Assembly: GCA_934193515.1 (NCBI GenBank)
Contig: CAKPVJ010000016.1
Coordinates: 1-46,382, forward strand
Source of the DNA: an uncultured Megasphaera sp.
GTDB lineage: Bacteria > Bacillota > Negativicutes > Veillonellales > Megasphaeraceae
Direction of reading: 5' to 3'
Length of the DNA stretch: 46,382 bases
The translations under genes were made by a program, and so were the position numbers. Shown piece by piece: positions 8,474 to 16,665 of the stretch; position 1 is the stretch's first letter, and every line of letters begins with the position of its first letter. The notes below the pieces were generated by a model. The model worked only from the letters and a program-made list of their open reading frames with translations. It did not search any database and was not told where the DNA came from.

Positions 8474-9230
8474 AGCTGCCGGCGTATTCACTTTTTCTTT
8501 TTGTGCGGTCAGAATATAGGGATGGTTCCCTTTGACCTTCATCTATTCATTTTTTTCGAGCCGCCGAAAAAGAATGGACGAAGATAAGCAGAGAGCCGAA
8601 ATCTTTGATTTCGTGCGAATCGCTTAGGCATAGCAAAAGGCGGCCGCCCGAAACTCCCATTCCTTTGAGAATGTCCGTCATTGCTAAATGGGCGAAACTC
8701 GCTTCGCTCAAACAAAACGCCCATTTTTAACGCAATGCCATCCATTCTCATTGTGCGGCAAGCCGCACAACCAGTCATTCCCGTAACGGGGCGGCTTGGG
8801 AGCAAATGCGAGCAATTACGGATATATGTATGTTGCGACAACTGTTTACTGTATTCATAAAATATCAGATAAAATGGTCTTGAACAAATTATAATACATA
8901 TTGTAAACTACTTGCATAGATGAGCCGATGTTTGCTGTTGTTTTTTCTTGACAGGTGTTGTTATCCCGGCAACCAGGCGAAATCTACGCTGCATGACTGC
9001 CAACACCGCCCGTTACGAGCGTGCCGACCGGTCGAAGACCGGATACGGAGTTTGCCGATGACGGATTCAAGCGGCGTCTGAGCGAAGCGAATTTGCCGCG
9101 CCGTCATCGGTAAACGCAGTAAGGCTAAGTCCGTTTTGGGCGGCGACTTCTTTCTTTTTGTCATCTTTTTCTTTCTGGTCGCACAGAAAGAAAAAGTGAA
9201 TCGCCGATGTCAACGGCACGTTTACCAGAA
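8474..9230. repeat. Non-coding, hairpin-rich intergenic repeat region
   Basis: About 760 bases with no convincing gene. It is packed with inverted repeats: AAATGGGCG/CGCCCATTT (8686-8726, with a loop rich in GAGCGAAGCGAG-like sequence read on the minus strand); a perfect TTGTGCGGC/GCCGCACAA (8750-8769); CCGGTC/GACCGG (9028-9042); a long stem of 15-base arms with one mismatch (9050-9064 and 9101-9115) enclosing an inner GCGGC/GCCGC stem; and a perfect 13-base-arm hairpin at 9165-9196. The string at 9175-9198 is identical to 70-93, and 8489-8512 is an inverted copy with 21 of 24 matches, so related sequences face each other across the region. It looks like a nest of dispersed intergenic repeats. 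Confidence 0.6.
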
Positions 9231-9231
9231 A

Positions 9232-9284
9232 AAAACGAGCAACGTCATGACAGCAGATGCTGTTTGTGGCGTTGCTCGTTTTTA
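9232..9284 (-). terminator. Terminator of the SorC-type regulator gene
   Basis: AAAAACGAGCAACG and CGTTGCTCGTTTTT form 14-base perfect arms, with an inner ACAGC/GCTGT stem. The run of T on either strand means it can work in both directions; it lies just past the regulator's stop codon. Confidence 0.8.
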
Positions 9285-9296
9285 ATACTATAAAAC

Positions 9297-10262
9297 TCAT
9301 GGTGTATGTGACTGTTCTGATGCGGCATAGGAAAGCAGCTTTTTGGCTGTAAATTGATCGGTAATGAGGACGTTGGCATAGCCTCCCTTGAGAGCTGCAT
9401 GAATGCTGGCAATTTTGGCTTCGCCGCCGGAGAGAAGAATGCTGTATTCTTTATGCCGCAGCCATTCCAATTCGATGCCGACAGTCCGATCGTTAAGTTC
9501 TTTGCTGGAAATGCGGCCGTCTTTGTCAAAAAAACGAGAGCAGATGTCGCCGACGGCATGGGCTTTCAAGTATTCTTTTTCTTTAGGGTCTGCATAACCA
9601 AGCTGGAAAAAGAGGGCATTGTCCCGCACGGTACCGACGCTGAAAACAGCGATATTAGCGTTGCGGCCCAGTTCGAGTACCCGATGGATATGACGATCCC
9701 GATAGACCATTTCTTTTACTTCTTTGGAATCAAACAGTACGGGCAGGGGTAGATACTGGGCAATGGTTTCATAATTTTTGGCAAATCGTTCCAAGATTTC
9801 GTTGGCATAGGTTTCACTGCTGGACAAGGTAATACCGCCTTCGAGCTGCACGATTTGCGCACCCCGCAGGGGATGGGATACGAGGGCATGGCAGAGACAA
9901 TGAAGGGTCGTTCCCCAGCCGACGCCAATAATGTCACCATCTTGGACGATATCGTTGAGATACGACGCGCCGCGGCGGCCGATGTATTTTTTGATGTCTT
10001 CTTCGTTTTCAATCGGCGCGTTGGCAATGCAGACATCTTTTAGCTGATAGGCTGCAGCCACTTTTTGGGCCAGATGGCTTTGGTCTTCGATAGGGTCAAA
10101 AATTTCAATGCGGACGAAGCCCATATCCTTGGCATATTGTAGCAGCCGGGAAACAGACGGCCGAGACAGGCCGAGTTCTTTGGCGATTTCGGATTGGCTG
10201 TAGCCGGATTGATAATAGAGCTTGGCAGCGCTGATAGCTGTTTTATTCTTATTTATGGGCAT
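9297..10262 (-). CDS. SorC/DeoR-type sugar-binding transcriptional regulator
   Basis: A 321-residue regulator. The N-terminal helix-turn-helix (YQSGYSQSEIAKELGLSRPS, about residues 18-37, then VSRLLQYAKDMGFVRIEI) is followed by the SorC/CggR-type effector-binding domain, with family motifs VGWGTTLHCL and ILLSGGEAKIASIHAALKGG. Such proteins bind phosphorylated sugars or related polyols and act as tetramers. It is transcribed divergently from glpK across 300 bases, which makes it the best candidate regulator of the glycerol genes here. The ribosome binding site is AAGGTAGGTG. An exact GTGTACAC palindrome lies in its own promoter spacer, suggesting autoregulation. The glycerol link is from context only. 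Confidence 0.85.
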   Translation of the reverse strand: MPINKNKTAISAAKLYYQSGYSQSEIAKELGLSRPSVSRLLQYAKDMGFVRIEIFDPIEDQSHLAQKVAAAYQLKDVCIANAPIENEEDIKKYIGRRGASYLNDIVQDGDIIGVGWGTTLHCLCHALVSHPLRGAQIVQLEGGITLSSSETYANEILERFAKNYETIAQYLPLPVLFDSKEVKEMVYRDRHIHRVLELGRNANIAVFSVGTVRDNALFFQLGYADPKEKEYLKAHAVGDICSRFFDKDGRISSKELNDRTVGIELEWLRHKEYSILLSGGEAKIASIHAALKGGYANVLITDQFTAKKLLSYAASEQSHTP

Positions 10263-10282
10263 AGAAGCACCTACCTTGTCAT

Positions 10283-10311
10283 ATTATATGGTGTACACTA
10301 CTTTTCATATA
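10283..10311 (-). promoter_or_regulatory. Regulator gene promoter with GTGTACAC palindrome
   Basis: On the minus strand, TATAAT (10283-10288) is an exact -10 hexamer with a weak -35 17 bases away. The palindrome GTGTACAC (10291-10298) fills the spacer, where a bound repressor would block polymerase. Confidence 0.45.
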
Positions 10312-10424
10312 CTTATATTATCGCATTGGCGCGACGGGATTGGCAAGAGTAAATTGTACATAATTTTTATATCGTCCGTTTATATTGCATAAAATAGATA
10401 CAAAGTGTATATGCTATATCATAA

Positions 10425-10475
10425 TTGCAAAAATGTAAATTTTATATTGCAATTATTTTCACCAACTCATATAAT
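10425..10475 (+). promoter_or_regulatory. glpK promoter, nearly identical to the dehydrogenase operon promoter
   Basis: TTGCAA (10447-10452), 17 bases, TATAAT (10470-10475). Positions 10445-10475 match 13113-13143 at 27 of 31 bases, including the AT-rich spacer, which normal promoters do not conserve. A second TTGCAA lies 22 bases upstream (10425-10430), about two helical turns, and could be part of an operator. The rest of the 10263-10566 intergenic region is AT-rich with no gene. Confidence 0.65.
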
Positions 10476-10566
10476 GAAGGCAACGCATACGCTTGTATGT
10501 TGAATGCGAAAGAAGAAAAAAGAGAGAAGAGAGAAGCTTTAGGTGTATGGAAAGGAGAAAGAAGTA

Positions 10567-12069
10567 ATGGAAAAGAAGTATGTCATGGCGCTGGATGCCG
10601 GCACAACGAGTAATCGTGCGATTATTTTTGATGAAGAATCTCGTATTGTCAGTGTCAGCCAAAAGGAATTTACGCAGCATTTCCCCAAGCCGGGCTGGGT
10701 AGAACATGATGCCAATGAAATTTTGCATACAATGATTGAAGTTATGCAAAGTGCATTGGAACAGAGCGGCCTAAAGGGAGCCGATATTGCGGCTATCGGG
10801 ATTACTAACCAGCGTGAAACGACGGTAGTTTGGGATAAAACAACTGGCTGCCCGATTTATAATGCCATTGTTTGGCAGTCCCGTCAGACTGCGCCGATTT
10901 GCGAAGACTTAAAACGGCAGGGACTGGTGGACGAATTTAAGGAAAAAACAGGCCTTGTCATTGATGCATATTTTTCCGGCACGAAGGTAAAATGGATTTT
11001 GGACCATGTAGAAGGCGCGCGTGAAAAAGCAGAAAAGGGTGAACTTCTTTTTGGGACGATTGATTCCTGGCTGATCTGGAAATTGACAGGGAATGATGTC
11101 CATGTGACGGATTATTCCAATGCGTCACGTACGTTGCTGTTTAATATCAAGACACTGCAGTGGGATGACCAGCTCTTGCACTATTTGACTGTACCGAAAA
11201 GCATGCTGCCAGAAGTGCGGCCGTCCAGTGAGGTCTATGGCTATACACAGCCGTCTATCCTCGGCGTGCCTGTCAAAATTGCCGGTGCGGCCGGTGACCA
11301 GCAGGCTGCATTGTTTGGCCAGACATGCTATGAACCAGGCATGGCTAAAAATACGTACGGGACAGGCTGTTTTATGCTCATGAATACGGGTACGGAACCC
11401 ATTGCTTCTAAAAACGGCCTGGTTACGACGATTGCCTGGGGATTGGATGGAAAAGTCGAATATGCGTTAGAAGGTTCTATCTTTGTAGCTGGTTCGGCTA
11501 TTCAATGGCTGCGTGACGGCCTGCGCATTATTGATACGGCGCCGGATTCGGAATGGGTAGCCAAACGGGTGCCCGATTCGGATGGCGTATATGTTGTACC
11601 GGCGTTTGTCGGCTTGGGAGCTCCGTACTGGGATATGGATGCCAGAGGATTGATTATCGGCATTACGCGCGGCACGAAAAAATCCCACATCGTACGGGCT
11701 ACCTTAGATTCTATGGCATATCAGACGAAAGACGTGCTGAGTGCGATGGAAGCAGACTCCGGCATCAAACTGGCTTCGCTGAAAGTAGACGGCGGTGCAG
11801 TTGCCAACAACATGCTCATGCAGTTCCAGGCAGATATTCTCGGCGTGCCTGTCGATCGGCCGCAGGTCATCGAAACGACGGCTTTGGGGGCGGCATACTT
11901 GGCAGGCTTGGCTGTCGGCGTTTGGAAATCTAAAGATGAACTTCGTCATAGCTGGAAACTTAAGAATCGTTTTGTACCGGAAATGGAACCAGAAAAAGCA
12001 GCAGGTTACTATAAAGGCTGGCGTAAAGCCGTAAAACATGCCATGCATTGGCTGGATGATGAAGAATAA
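10567..12069 (+). CDS. glpK: Glycerol kinase
   Basis: Cytoplasmic FGGY-family kinase converting glycerol and ATP to sn-glycerol 3-phosphate. It is 500 residues, the usual GlpK length. Family motifs are present: N-terminal phosphate-binding ALDAGTTSNRAIIFD, NQRETTVVWDKTTG, GTIDSWLIWKLTG, the GAAGDQQAALFGQ region, and GTGCFMLMNTG, followed by the C-terminal KVDGGAVANNMLMQFQADI. The start at 10567 is chosen from the GAAAGGAGA ribosome binding site and the typical MEKKYVMALDAGT opening; an in-frame ATG at 10543 adds an atypical 8-residue extension. The glycerol facilitator gene follows, so uptake by diffusion and trapping by phosphorylation are co-expressed. Confidence 0.97.
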   Translation: MEKKYVMALDAGTTSNRAIIFDEESRIVSVSQKEFTQHFPKPGWVEHDANEILHTMIEVMQSALEQSGLKGADIAAIGITNQRETTVVWDKTTGCPIYNAIVWQSRQTAPICEDLKRQGLVDEFKEKTGLVIDAYFSGTKVKWILDHVEGAREKAEKGELLFGTIDSWLIWKLTGNDVHVTDYSNASRTLLFNIKTLQWDDQLLHYLTVPKSMLPEVRPSSEVYGYTQPSILGVPVKIAGAAGDQQAALFGQTCYEPGMAKNTYGTGCFMLMNTGTEPIASKNGLVTTIAWGLDGKVEYALEGSIFVAGSAIQWLRDGLRIIDTAPDSEWVAKRVPDSDGVYVVPAFVGLGAPYWDMDARGLIIGITRGTKKSHIVRATLDSMAYQTKDVLSAMEADSGIKLASLKVDGGAVANNMLMQFQADILGVPVDRPQVIETTALGAAYLAGLAVGVWKSKDELRHSWKLKNRFVPEMEPEKAAGYYKGWRKAVKHAMHWLDDEE

Positions 12070-12124
12070 TGCAACTGCGTTCGTACTATTGTGACGTTTC
12101 TTGTATTCAGAAAGGTGTATGGCG

Positions 12125-12850
12125 ATGGATAATTTATTAGGCGAATTTTTTGGCACGATGGTATTAATGGTCTTTGGGTGCGGTGTTTGTGCCTGCAATA
12201 CGCTGACCGGTTCTAAAGGACAAAACGGCGGCTGGATCTGCATTACCGCCGGATGGGGGTTTGCAGTTACGTTAGGCGTGTTTACAGCGACGACACTCGG
12301 CGCGCCTCAGGGAGATTTGAATCCGGCTGTTACGCTGGGTAAAACGATGATTGGCATTTATACATGGGAACAGTTTGCCGCTACGGCTGTGATTCAGATT
12401 CTCGGCGGTATCTGCGGTGCCGCACTAGTCTGGCTGGCATACTTGCCGCATTGGGCAAAGACGGAAGATAAAGCTGCCAAGCTGGGAATTTTCTGCACGG
12501 CACCGGCTATCCGCAATTATCCGCTTAACTTCTTGTGCGAAGTAATTGCGACATTTTTCCTGATGTTTGTTATTTGGATGATTTTTTCCAATAAAGTCGG
12601 CGCTATTCCGGCAGGCCTTGGGCCGTACATTGTCGGCGTTTTAATCTGGGCGCTGGGTATGAGCTTAGGCGGGCCTACGGGATACGCTATGAATCCGGCT
12701 CGAGATTTGGGACCGCGTATTGCTCACGCTATTTTGCCGATTGCCGGCAAGGGCAGTTCGGATTGGGCTTATGCCTGGGTTCCTGTAGCAGCCCCGTTGG
12801 CAGGTGCTTTGCTTGCCTATGTCGTAGCTGCAGCGGTACATGTATTTTGA
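12125..12850 (+). CDS. glpF: Glycerol uptake facilitator (aquaglyceroporin)
   Basis: A 241-residue MIP-family channel in the cytoplasmic membrane with six membrane segments. Both NPA boxes are visible: GDLNPAVTLGK (about residue 62) and GYAMNPARDLGPR (about residue 196). The Asp following NPAR is typical of glycerol-conducting members rather than water-specific aquaporins. The start at 12125 lies 7 bases after AAAGGTG; the in-frame ATGs at 12119 and 12101 are too close to or upstream of that site. The gene follows glpK by 55 bases and ends at a strong terminator. Confidence 0.94.
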   Translation: MDNLLGEFFGTMVLMVFGCGVCACNTLTGSKGQNGGWICITAGWGFAVTLGVFTATTLGAPQGDLNPAVTLGKTMIGIYTWEQFAATAVIQILGGICGAALVWLAYLPHWAKTEDKAAKLGIFCTAPAIRNYPLNFLCEVIATFFLMFVIWMIFSNKVGAIPAGLGPYIVGVLIWALGMSLGGPTGYAMNPARDLGPRIAHAILPIAGKGSSDWAYAWVPVAAPLAGALLAYVVAAAVHVF

Positions 12851-12867
12851 TGCCGTATACTAAGTGA

Positions 12868-12901
12868 GAAAAAGGGGCTGTCAAACGACAAGCCCCTTTT
12901 G
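12868..12901 (+). terminator. Terminator after glpKF
   Basis: AAAAGGGGCT...AAGCCCCTTTT stem closed by a GTC/GAC extension and a short AAAC loop, ending in a T run. It lies 20 bases after the glpF stop. Confidence 0.85.
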
Positions 12902-13112
12902 TAGTTCCCCATTTAAATTTTGACGACCAACGATACGTAAGAAGAACGTATGCATGTGAAGAAAAATCTTCATGTCATAATTTTTTTACAAAAAAACATA
13001 AAATTTGTTTTATTCTATTGAACAAAATTTCACACAACGTAAAATGGCATATGCAGGTGTTTTTCTATGCAAAAGATGTATATATGCAAGGAATGGAATT
13101 TTGTAAAAATAG

Positions 13113-13143
13113 TATTGCAATTATTTTCAATTACTTATATAAT
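13113..13143 (+). promoter_or_regulatory. Promoter of the glycerol-3-phosphate oxidoreductase operon
   Basis: TTGCAA (13115-13120), 17 bases, TATAAT (13138-13143), matching the glpK promoter at 27 of 31 bases. The upstream intergenic (12902-13110) is AT-rich and contains two weaker inverted repeats (GAAGA-N4-TCTTC near 12957-12970; AAATTTGTT...AACAAAATTT near 13000-13030). Confidence 0.65.
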
Positions 13144-13207
13144 ACAATTTGTAAAAGAGAGAAACAAGTTATGCAGTGATATTCAAACAGAGAAAGAGGT
13201 TGTGAAC

Positions 13208-14674
13208 ATGACAAAACAAGCAGATGTCGTCGTAATCGGCGGCGGTATTACCGGCACAGCCATTCTGCACGAATTGGCAAAATATAACCTGCGTGCAGTG
13301 TTAGTGGAACAAGAACCCGAATTGGCTGCTGGCACGACAAAAGCCAACAGTGCGATTCTTCATGCCGGTTTTGACGCACCGACAGGCAGCATGAAAGCCC
13401 GTATGAACGTAGAAGGCAATGCGATGTATCATGATTTGAAAGATGAATTGGATTTGGATATTGAATGGTCTGGTTCGTTGGTTGCAGCGTTGGATGATGA
13501 ACAGATGGAAACGCTGCAGGAACTTTTAAAACGCGGCCAGGATAATGGCGTTCCGGGACTGGAAATTTGGGACGGCGATAAAGTACGTGAATTTGAACCC
13601 AATGTCAGCAAGGAAGTCAAAGGCGCATTATGGGCACCGACTGCCGGTATTTGCTGGCCGTTTGGCATGGCATTAGCGTTTGCTGAAAATGCCGTTATTA
13701 ATGGAGCGGAAGTCATTCGTGAATGTCAGGTAACGGGCTTTACCGTAGAAAACGGCGCCATCAAAGCGGTTGAAACGGATAAAGGCACGATTGAAACGAA
13801 GTATGTCATCAATGCAGCTGGGATTCATGCCGATGAAATCAGCAAGATGGCCGGCGATGATTCCTTCCAGATTCATCCGCGCCGCGGCGAATATGTTCTC
13901 TTTGATAAAACGGTACAGAAAGATTTAGTTCACTGTGCTGTTTTCCCGACACCGTCCAAGATGGGGAAAGGGATTCTCGTCTGTGCTACGACCCACGGCA
14001 ACGTGTTTGTCGGCCCGAATGCGCATGATTTAGATGACAGCGAAAAAGACGACACTGCTGTTACGATTCCCGGCATGAACGAAATTTTGGATAAAGCACG
14101 GAAATTAGTACCGACTATTCCGGTCGGTGCGACGATTACAGAATTTGCCGGTGTACGTGCTGTTTCCAGCACAGGCGATTTCATCTTGGGACCGTCTCAA
14201 ATGACCAAAGGTCTGATTCAGGCAGCAGGCATTCAATCTCCAGGACTGACGTCTGCACCGGCCATTGCCAAATATCTCGTAGAAGGTATTGTAGCTGAAA
14301 CAGGTGCGTCTGTAAAAGCGGACTATAAAAAAGGCCGTCCGGCACAGCCTTGCTTCCGTACTCTCAGTGATGCAGATAAACAAGCGCTTATTGCTAAAGA
14401 TGCCAAATACGGCCGTGTTATCTGCCGCTGTGAAACAATTACTGAAGGCGAAATCGTCGATGCTATTCATCGTCCTGTAGGAGCCCGTACCGTAGATGGC
14501 GTAAAACGCCGTACGCGTGCCGGCATGGGTCGTTGTCAGGGTGGTTTCTGCGGCCCGCGTGTTACGCAGATTTTAGCTCGTGAATTGCATATTCCCGTTA
14601 CGGAAGTTCGCAAAGAAATGCGCAAATCATATATGTTTTATAATAAAGAAACGCAGAGCGGAGGTAAGGCATAA
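13208..14674 (+). CDS. GlpA-like FAD-dependent glycerol-3-phosphate dehydrogenase
   Basis: A 488-residue flavoprotein. The N terminus has the Rossmann FAD motif VVVIGGGITGTAILHELAKY, then a DAO-type oxidoreductase fold. The C-terminal 60 residues carry a BFD-like [2Fe-2S] domain with Cys at CRCETITEGEIVDAI and MGRCQGGFCGPR. This layout is that of anaerobic GlpA-type enzymes, which oxidise sn-glycerol 3-phosphate to dihydroxyacetone phosphate. The start at 13208 follows AAAGAGGTT; a long in-frame upstream extension is not protein-like and covers the promoter. Its stop overlaps the next start by one base. The link to glycerol is supported by glpK and glpF and a shared promoter. The name glpA would be defensible, but the partners are not canonical GlpB and GlpC. 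Confidence 0.85.
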   Translation: MTKQADVVVIGGGITGTAILHELAKYNLRAVLVEQEPELAAGTTKANSAILHAGFDAPTGSMKARMNVEGNAMYHDLKDELDLDIEWSGSLVAALDDEQMETLQELLKRGQDNGVPGLEIWDGDKVREFEPNVSKEVKGALWAPTAGICWPFGMALAFAENAVINGAEVIRECQVTGFTVENGAIKAVETDKGTIETKYVINAAGIHADEISKMAGDDSFQIHPRRGEYVLFDKTVQKDLVHCAVFPTPSKMGKGILVCATTHGNVFVGPNAHDLDDSEKDDTAVTIPGMNEILDKARKLVPTIPVGATITEFAGVRAVSSTGDFILGPSQMTKGLIQAAGIQSPGLTSAPAIAKYLVEGIVAETGASVKADYKKGRPAQPCFRTLSDADKQALIAKDAKYGRVICRCETITEGEIVDAIHRPVGARTVDGVKRRTRAGMGRCQGGFCGPRVTQILARELHIPVTEVRKEMRKSYMFYNKETQSGGKA

Positions 14675-15942
14675 TGGGTGAACAACTGTATGACATTATC
14701 ATTGTTGGCGGCGGCCCGGCAGGCTTATCCGCAGCATACAGCGCTTGGCAGAACGGCGCTAAAAAAGTTCTTGTCCTCGAACGTGACCGTGAAGCAGGTG
14801 GTATTTTGCAGCAGTGCATTCACAATGGCTTTGGCCTGCACCATTTCAAAGAAGAATTGACAGGTCCTGGTTATGCACAACGCTGCTACGATTTAGTCAA
14901 AGACAAACCGGAAATTGAAATTCTCGTCGATACGATGGTATTAAGCGTGAATGAAGACAAAACGGTAACGGCTGTCAGCCCGAAACACGGCTTGATTAAA
15001 GTACAGGGCAAAACTATTATTCTTACGATGGGCTGCCGTGAACGTACCCGCGGTGCGATTCGTATTCCTGGTTATCGTCCGGCCGGCGTATTTACAGCAG
15101 GGGCTGCACAGCGTATGGTCAATATGGAAGGGTATCTGCCGGGCAAAAAAATCATTATCCTCGGTAGCGGTGATATTGGCCTTATCATGGCACGCCGCAT
15201 GTCCTTGGAAGGCTGCAAAGTACAGGCCGTGTTGGAAATCTGCCCATTCTCCAATGGCTTGACGCGTAATATGGTACAGTGCTTATATGATTATAATATT
15301 CCGCTTCATTTATCGCACACGATTACGGCTATTCACGGCAAAGACCGTGTAACTGGTGTTACGGTTGCCAAGGTAGACGACCATATGCAGCCGATTCCGG
15401 GAACGGAATTTGATATTGAATGCGATACGCTCCTCTTGTCTGTTGGCTTAATTCCGGAAAATGAATTGTCCCGCGGTTTGGGACTGACGATGCATCCATT
15501 GACTAATGGCCCGATTGTTGACCAGCATCGTGAAACGAGCATCCCCGGTATTTTTGCAGCCGGCAATGTCGTACATGTTCATGACCTCGTCGATTTTGTA
15601 TCGGAAGAAGCTGAAATTGCCGGTAAATATGCCGCCTTGAAAGCACAAGAACAAATGGCTTCGGAAGTAGCCGATATTAAAGTCGAAGCGATTGATGAAG
15701 TACGCACTTGTGTGCCGCAGCATATACGCGCTGCCCAAGAAGGTGAAACCATTCGTCTCTTTATGCGTGTCCGCAAGCCCATGAAAAAAGTGCGCCTGAC
15801 AGTAAAGAGCGGTGAAGATGTCCTGCTGACTAAAGTCCTCCCTGTAGCCAAACCGAGTGAAATGATTGCTGTCAATGTACCGGCAGATAAAGCCAAAGGC
15901 CATCATGCGGATTGGACTGTTTCCGTAAAGGAGGAAGCATAA
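14674..15942 (+). CDS. FAD/NAD-binding oxidoreductase, second subunit
   Basis: A 422-residue pyridine nucleotide-disulphide oxidoreductase-like protein. There are two dinucleotide-binding motifs: IIIVGGGPAGLSAAYSAW at the N terminus for FAD, and KKIIILGSGDIGLIMARRM (about residue 160) for NAD(P). The closing FAD motif is IPGIFAAGNVVHVHDLVDFV, near residue 290-310. It overlaps the GlpA-like gene by one base and precedes a DUF1667 gene by one base, so the three products are probably made in fixed ratio and form one complex. It most likely passes electrons from glycerol 3-phosphate to NAD+ or another carrier instead of the membrane quinone used by GlpBC. That direction is inference. Confidence 0.85.
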   Translation: MGEQLYDIIIVGGGPAGLSAAYSAWQNGAKKVLVLERDREAGGILQQCIHNGFGLHHFKEELTGPGYAQRCYDLVKDKPEIEILVDTMVLSVNEDKTVTAVSPKHGLIKVQGKTIILTMGCRERTRGAIRIPGYRPAGVFTAGAAQRMVNMEGYLPGKKIIILGSGDIGLIMARRMSLEGCKVQAVLEICPFSNGLTRNMVQCLYDYNIPLHLSHTITAIHGKDRVTGVTVAKVDDHMQPIPGTEFDIECDTLLLSVGLIPENELSRGLGLTMHPLTNGPIVDQHRETSIPGIFAAGNVVHVHDLVDFVSEEAEIAGKYAALKAQEQMASEVADIKVEAIDEVRTCVPQHIRAAQEGETIRLFMRVRKPMKKVRLTVKSGEDVLLTKVLPVAKPSEMIAVNVPADKAKGHHADWTVSVKEEA

Positions 15943-15943
15943 A

Positions 15944-16315
15944 ATGAGTGTAGAAACGAAACAATTAAACTGCATCAACTGCCCTTTGGGCTGTTTGCTG
16001 ACTGTAACCATTACAGATGGTAAAATTACAAATGTAACTGGCAATACGTGCCCGCGCGGCGAAAAATATGCCCATCAGGAATTGACAGATCCGCAGCGTA
16101 TGCTGACATCAACGGTTCGTATTGAAGGCGGAGAACTGCCGCTGCTGCCTGTCGTATCGAAAACGACGCTGCCGAAAGGCAAAATCCTTGACTGTGCAGC
16201 AGCATTGCGCGGCGTAACCGTACAGGCACCAGTCAAAACAGGTGATGTGATTGCTGCTAATATTTTAGGTCTCGGCGTAGATATTGTAGCTAGCCGCGAT
16301 ATGGATAAAATCTAA
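15944..16315 (+). CDS. DUF1667 small cysteine-rich protein
   Basis: A 123-residue protein of the DUF1667 family. Four cysteines are arranged as CINCPLGC near residue 7-14 and a further TCPRGEKYA Cys near residue 36; these could ligate a metal or iron-sulfur cluster. No signal peptide or membrane segment is present. It is the last gene of the GlpA-like operon and follows the oxidoreductase after a single base. The trio of GlpA-like, FAD/NAD oxidoreductase and DUF1667 is a recurring anaerobe gene set; an electron-transfer subunit role is plausible but unproven. Confidence 0.85.
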   Translation: MSVETKQLNCINCPLGCLLTVTITDGKITNVTGNTCPRGEKYAHQELTDPQRMLTSTVRIEGGELPLLPVVSKTTLPKGKILDCAAALRGVTVQAPVKTGDVIAANILGLGVDIVASRDMDKI

Positions 16316-16337
16316 CAATTTATATTTTTATATAAAT

Positions 16338-16384
16338 GGAGCTGTGCATGAAGAGTTTTATTTCTTTAGGTGCAGCTCCTTTTA
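16338..16384 (+). terminator. Terminator of the glycerol-3-phosphate oxidoreductase operon
   Basis: GGAGCTGTGCA and TGCAGCTCC arms followed by TTTT, 22 bases after the DUF1667 stop codon. One arm has an extra base. Confidence 0.7.
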
Positions 16385-16497
16385 GTATGCTGTTTGTCGT
16401 AACAATCTAACTTTTTACGTTCATATTTTACAAGAATGTCGTGTTTCTCGCTGCAGGGAAATGGCTTGACGAACAAAAAATGTCCAAGAAACTATAA

Positions 16498-16577
16498 AAG
16501 GAGCTTGTCATTTTGCTGATGACAAGCTCCTGACAACGAGAAACGCAGCTTCCTCTTAGCGAGTGAAGCTACGTTTC
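16498..16577. repeat. Two strong hairpins between convergent operons
   Basis: A perfect 13-base-arm hairpin, AGGAGCTTGTCAT / ATGACAAGCTCCT (16499-16531), is followed immediately by a second with arms GAAACGCAGCTTC / GAAGCTACGTTTC (16540-16577, one mismatch). They lie downstream of cysK on the minus strand. Neither has a clear T run on that strand apart from the first, whose left flank AAAA would read as TTTT, so the first may terminate cysK. The rest of 16316-16665 holds no gene. Confidence 0.55.
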
Positions 16578-16665
16578 CTGCGTTACATGAGTGATATTGA
16601 TGATAGGAATTTTATATTATCATCAGCAGGCTGAGGGGACAGCATTGCTGACTGATAATAACAGA

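Noticed and set aside
8539..8841. Minus-strand frames in the 8.5-9.2 kb region
   Set aside because: They run through inverted repeats and have no domain, no ribosome binding site and unnatural composition.
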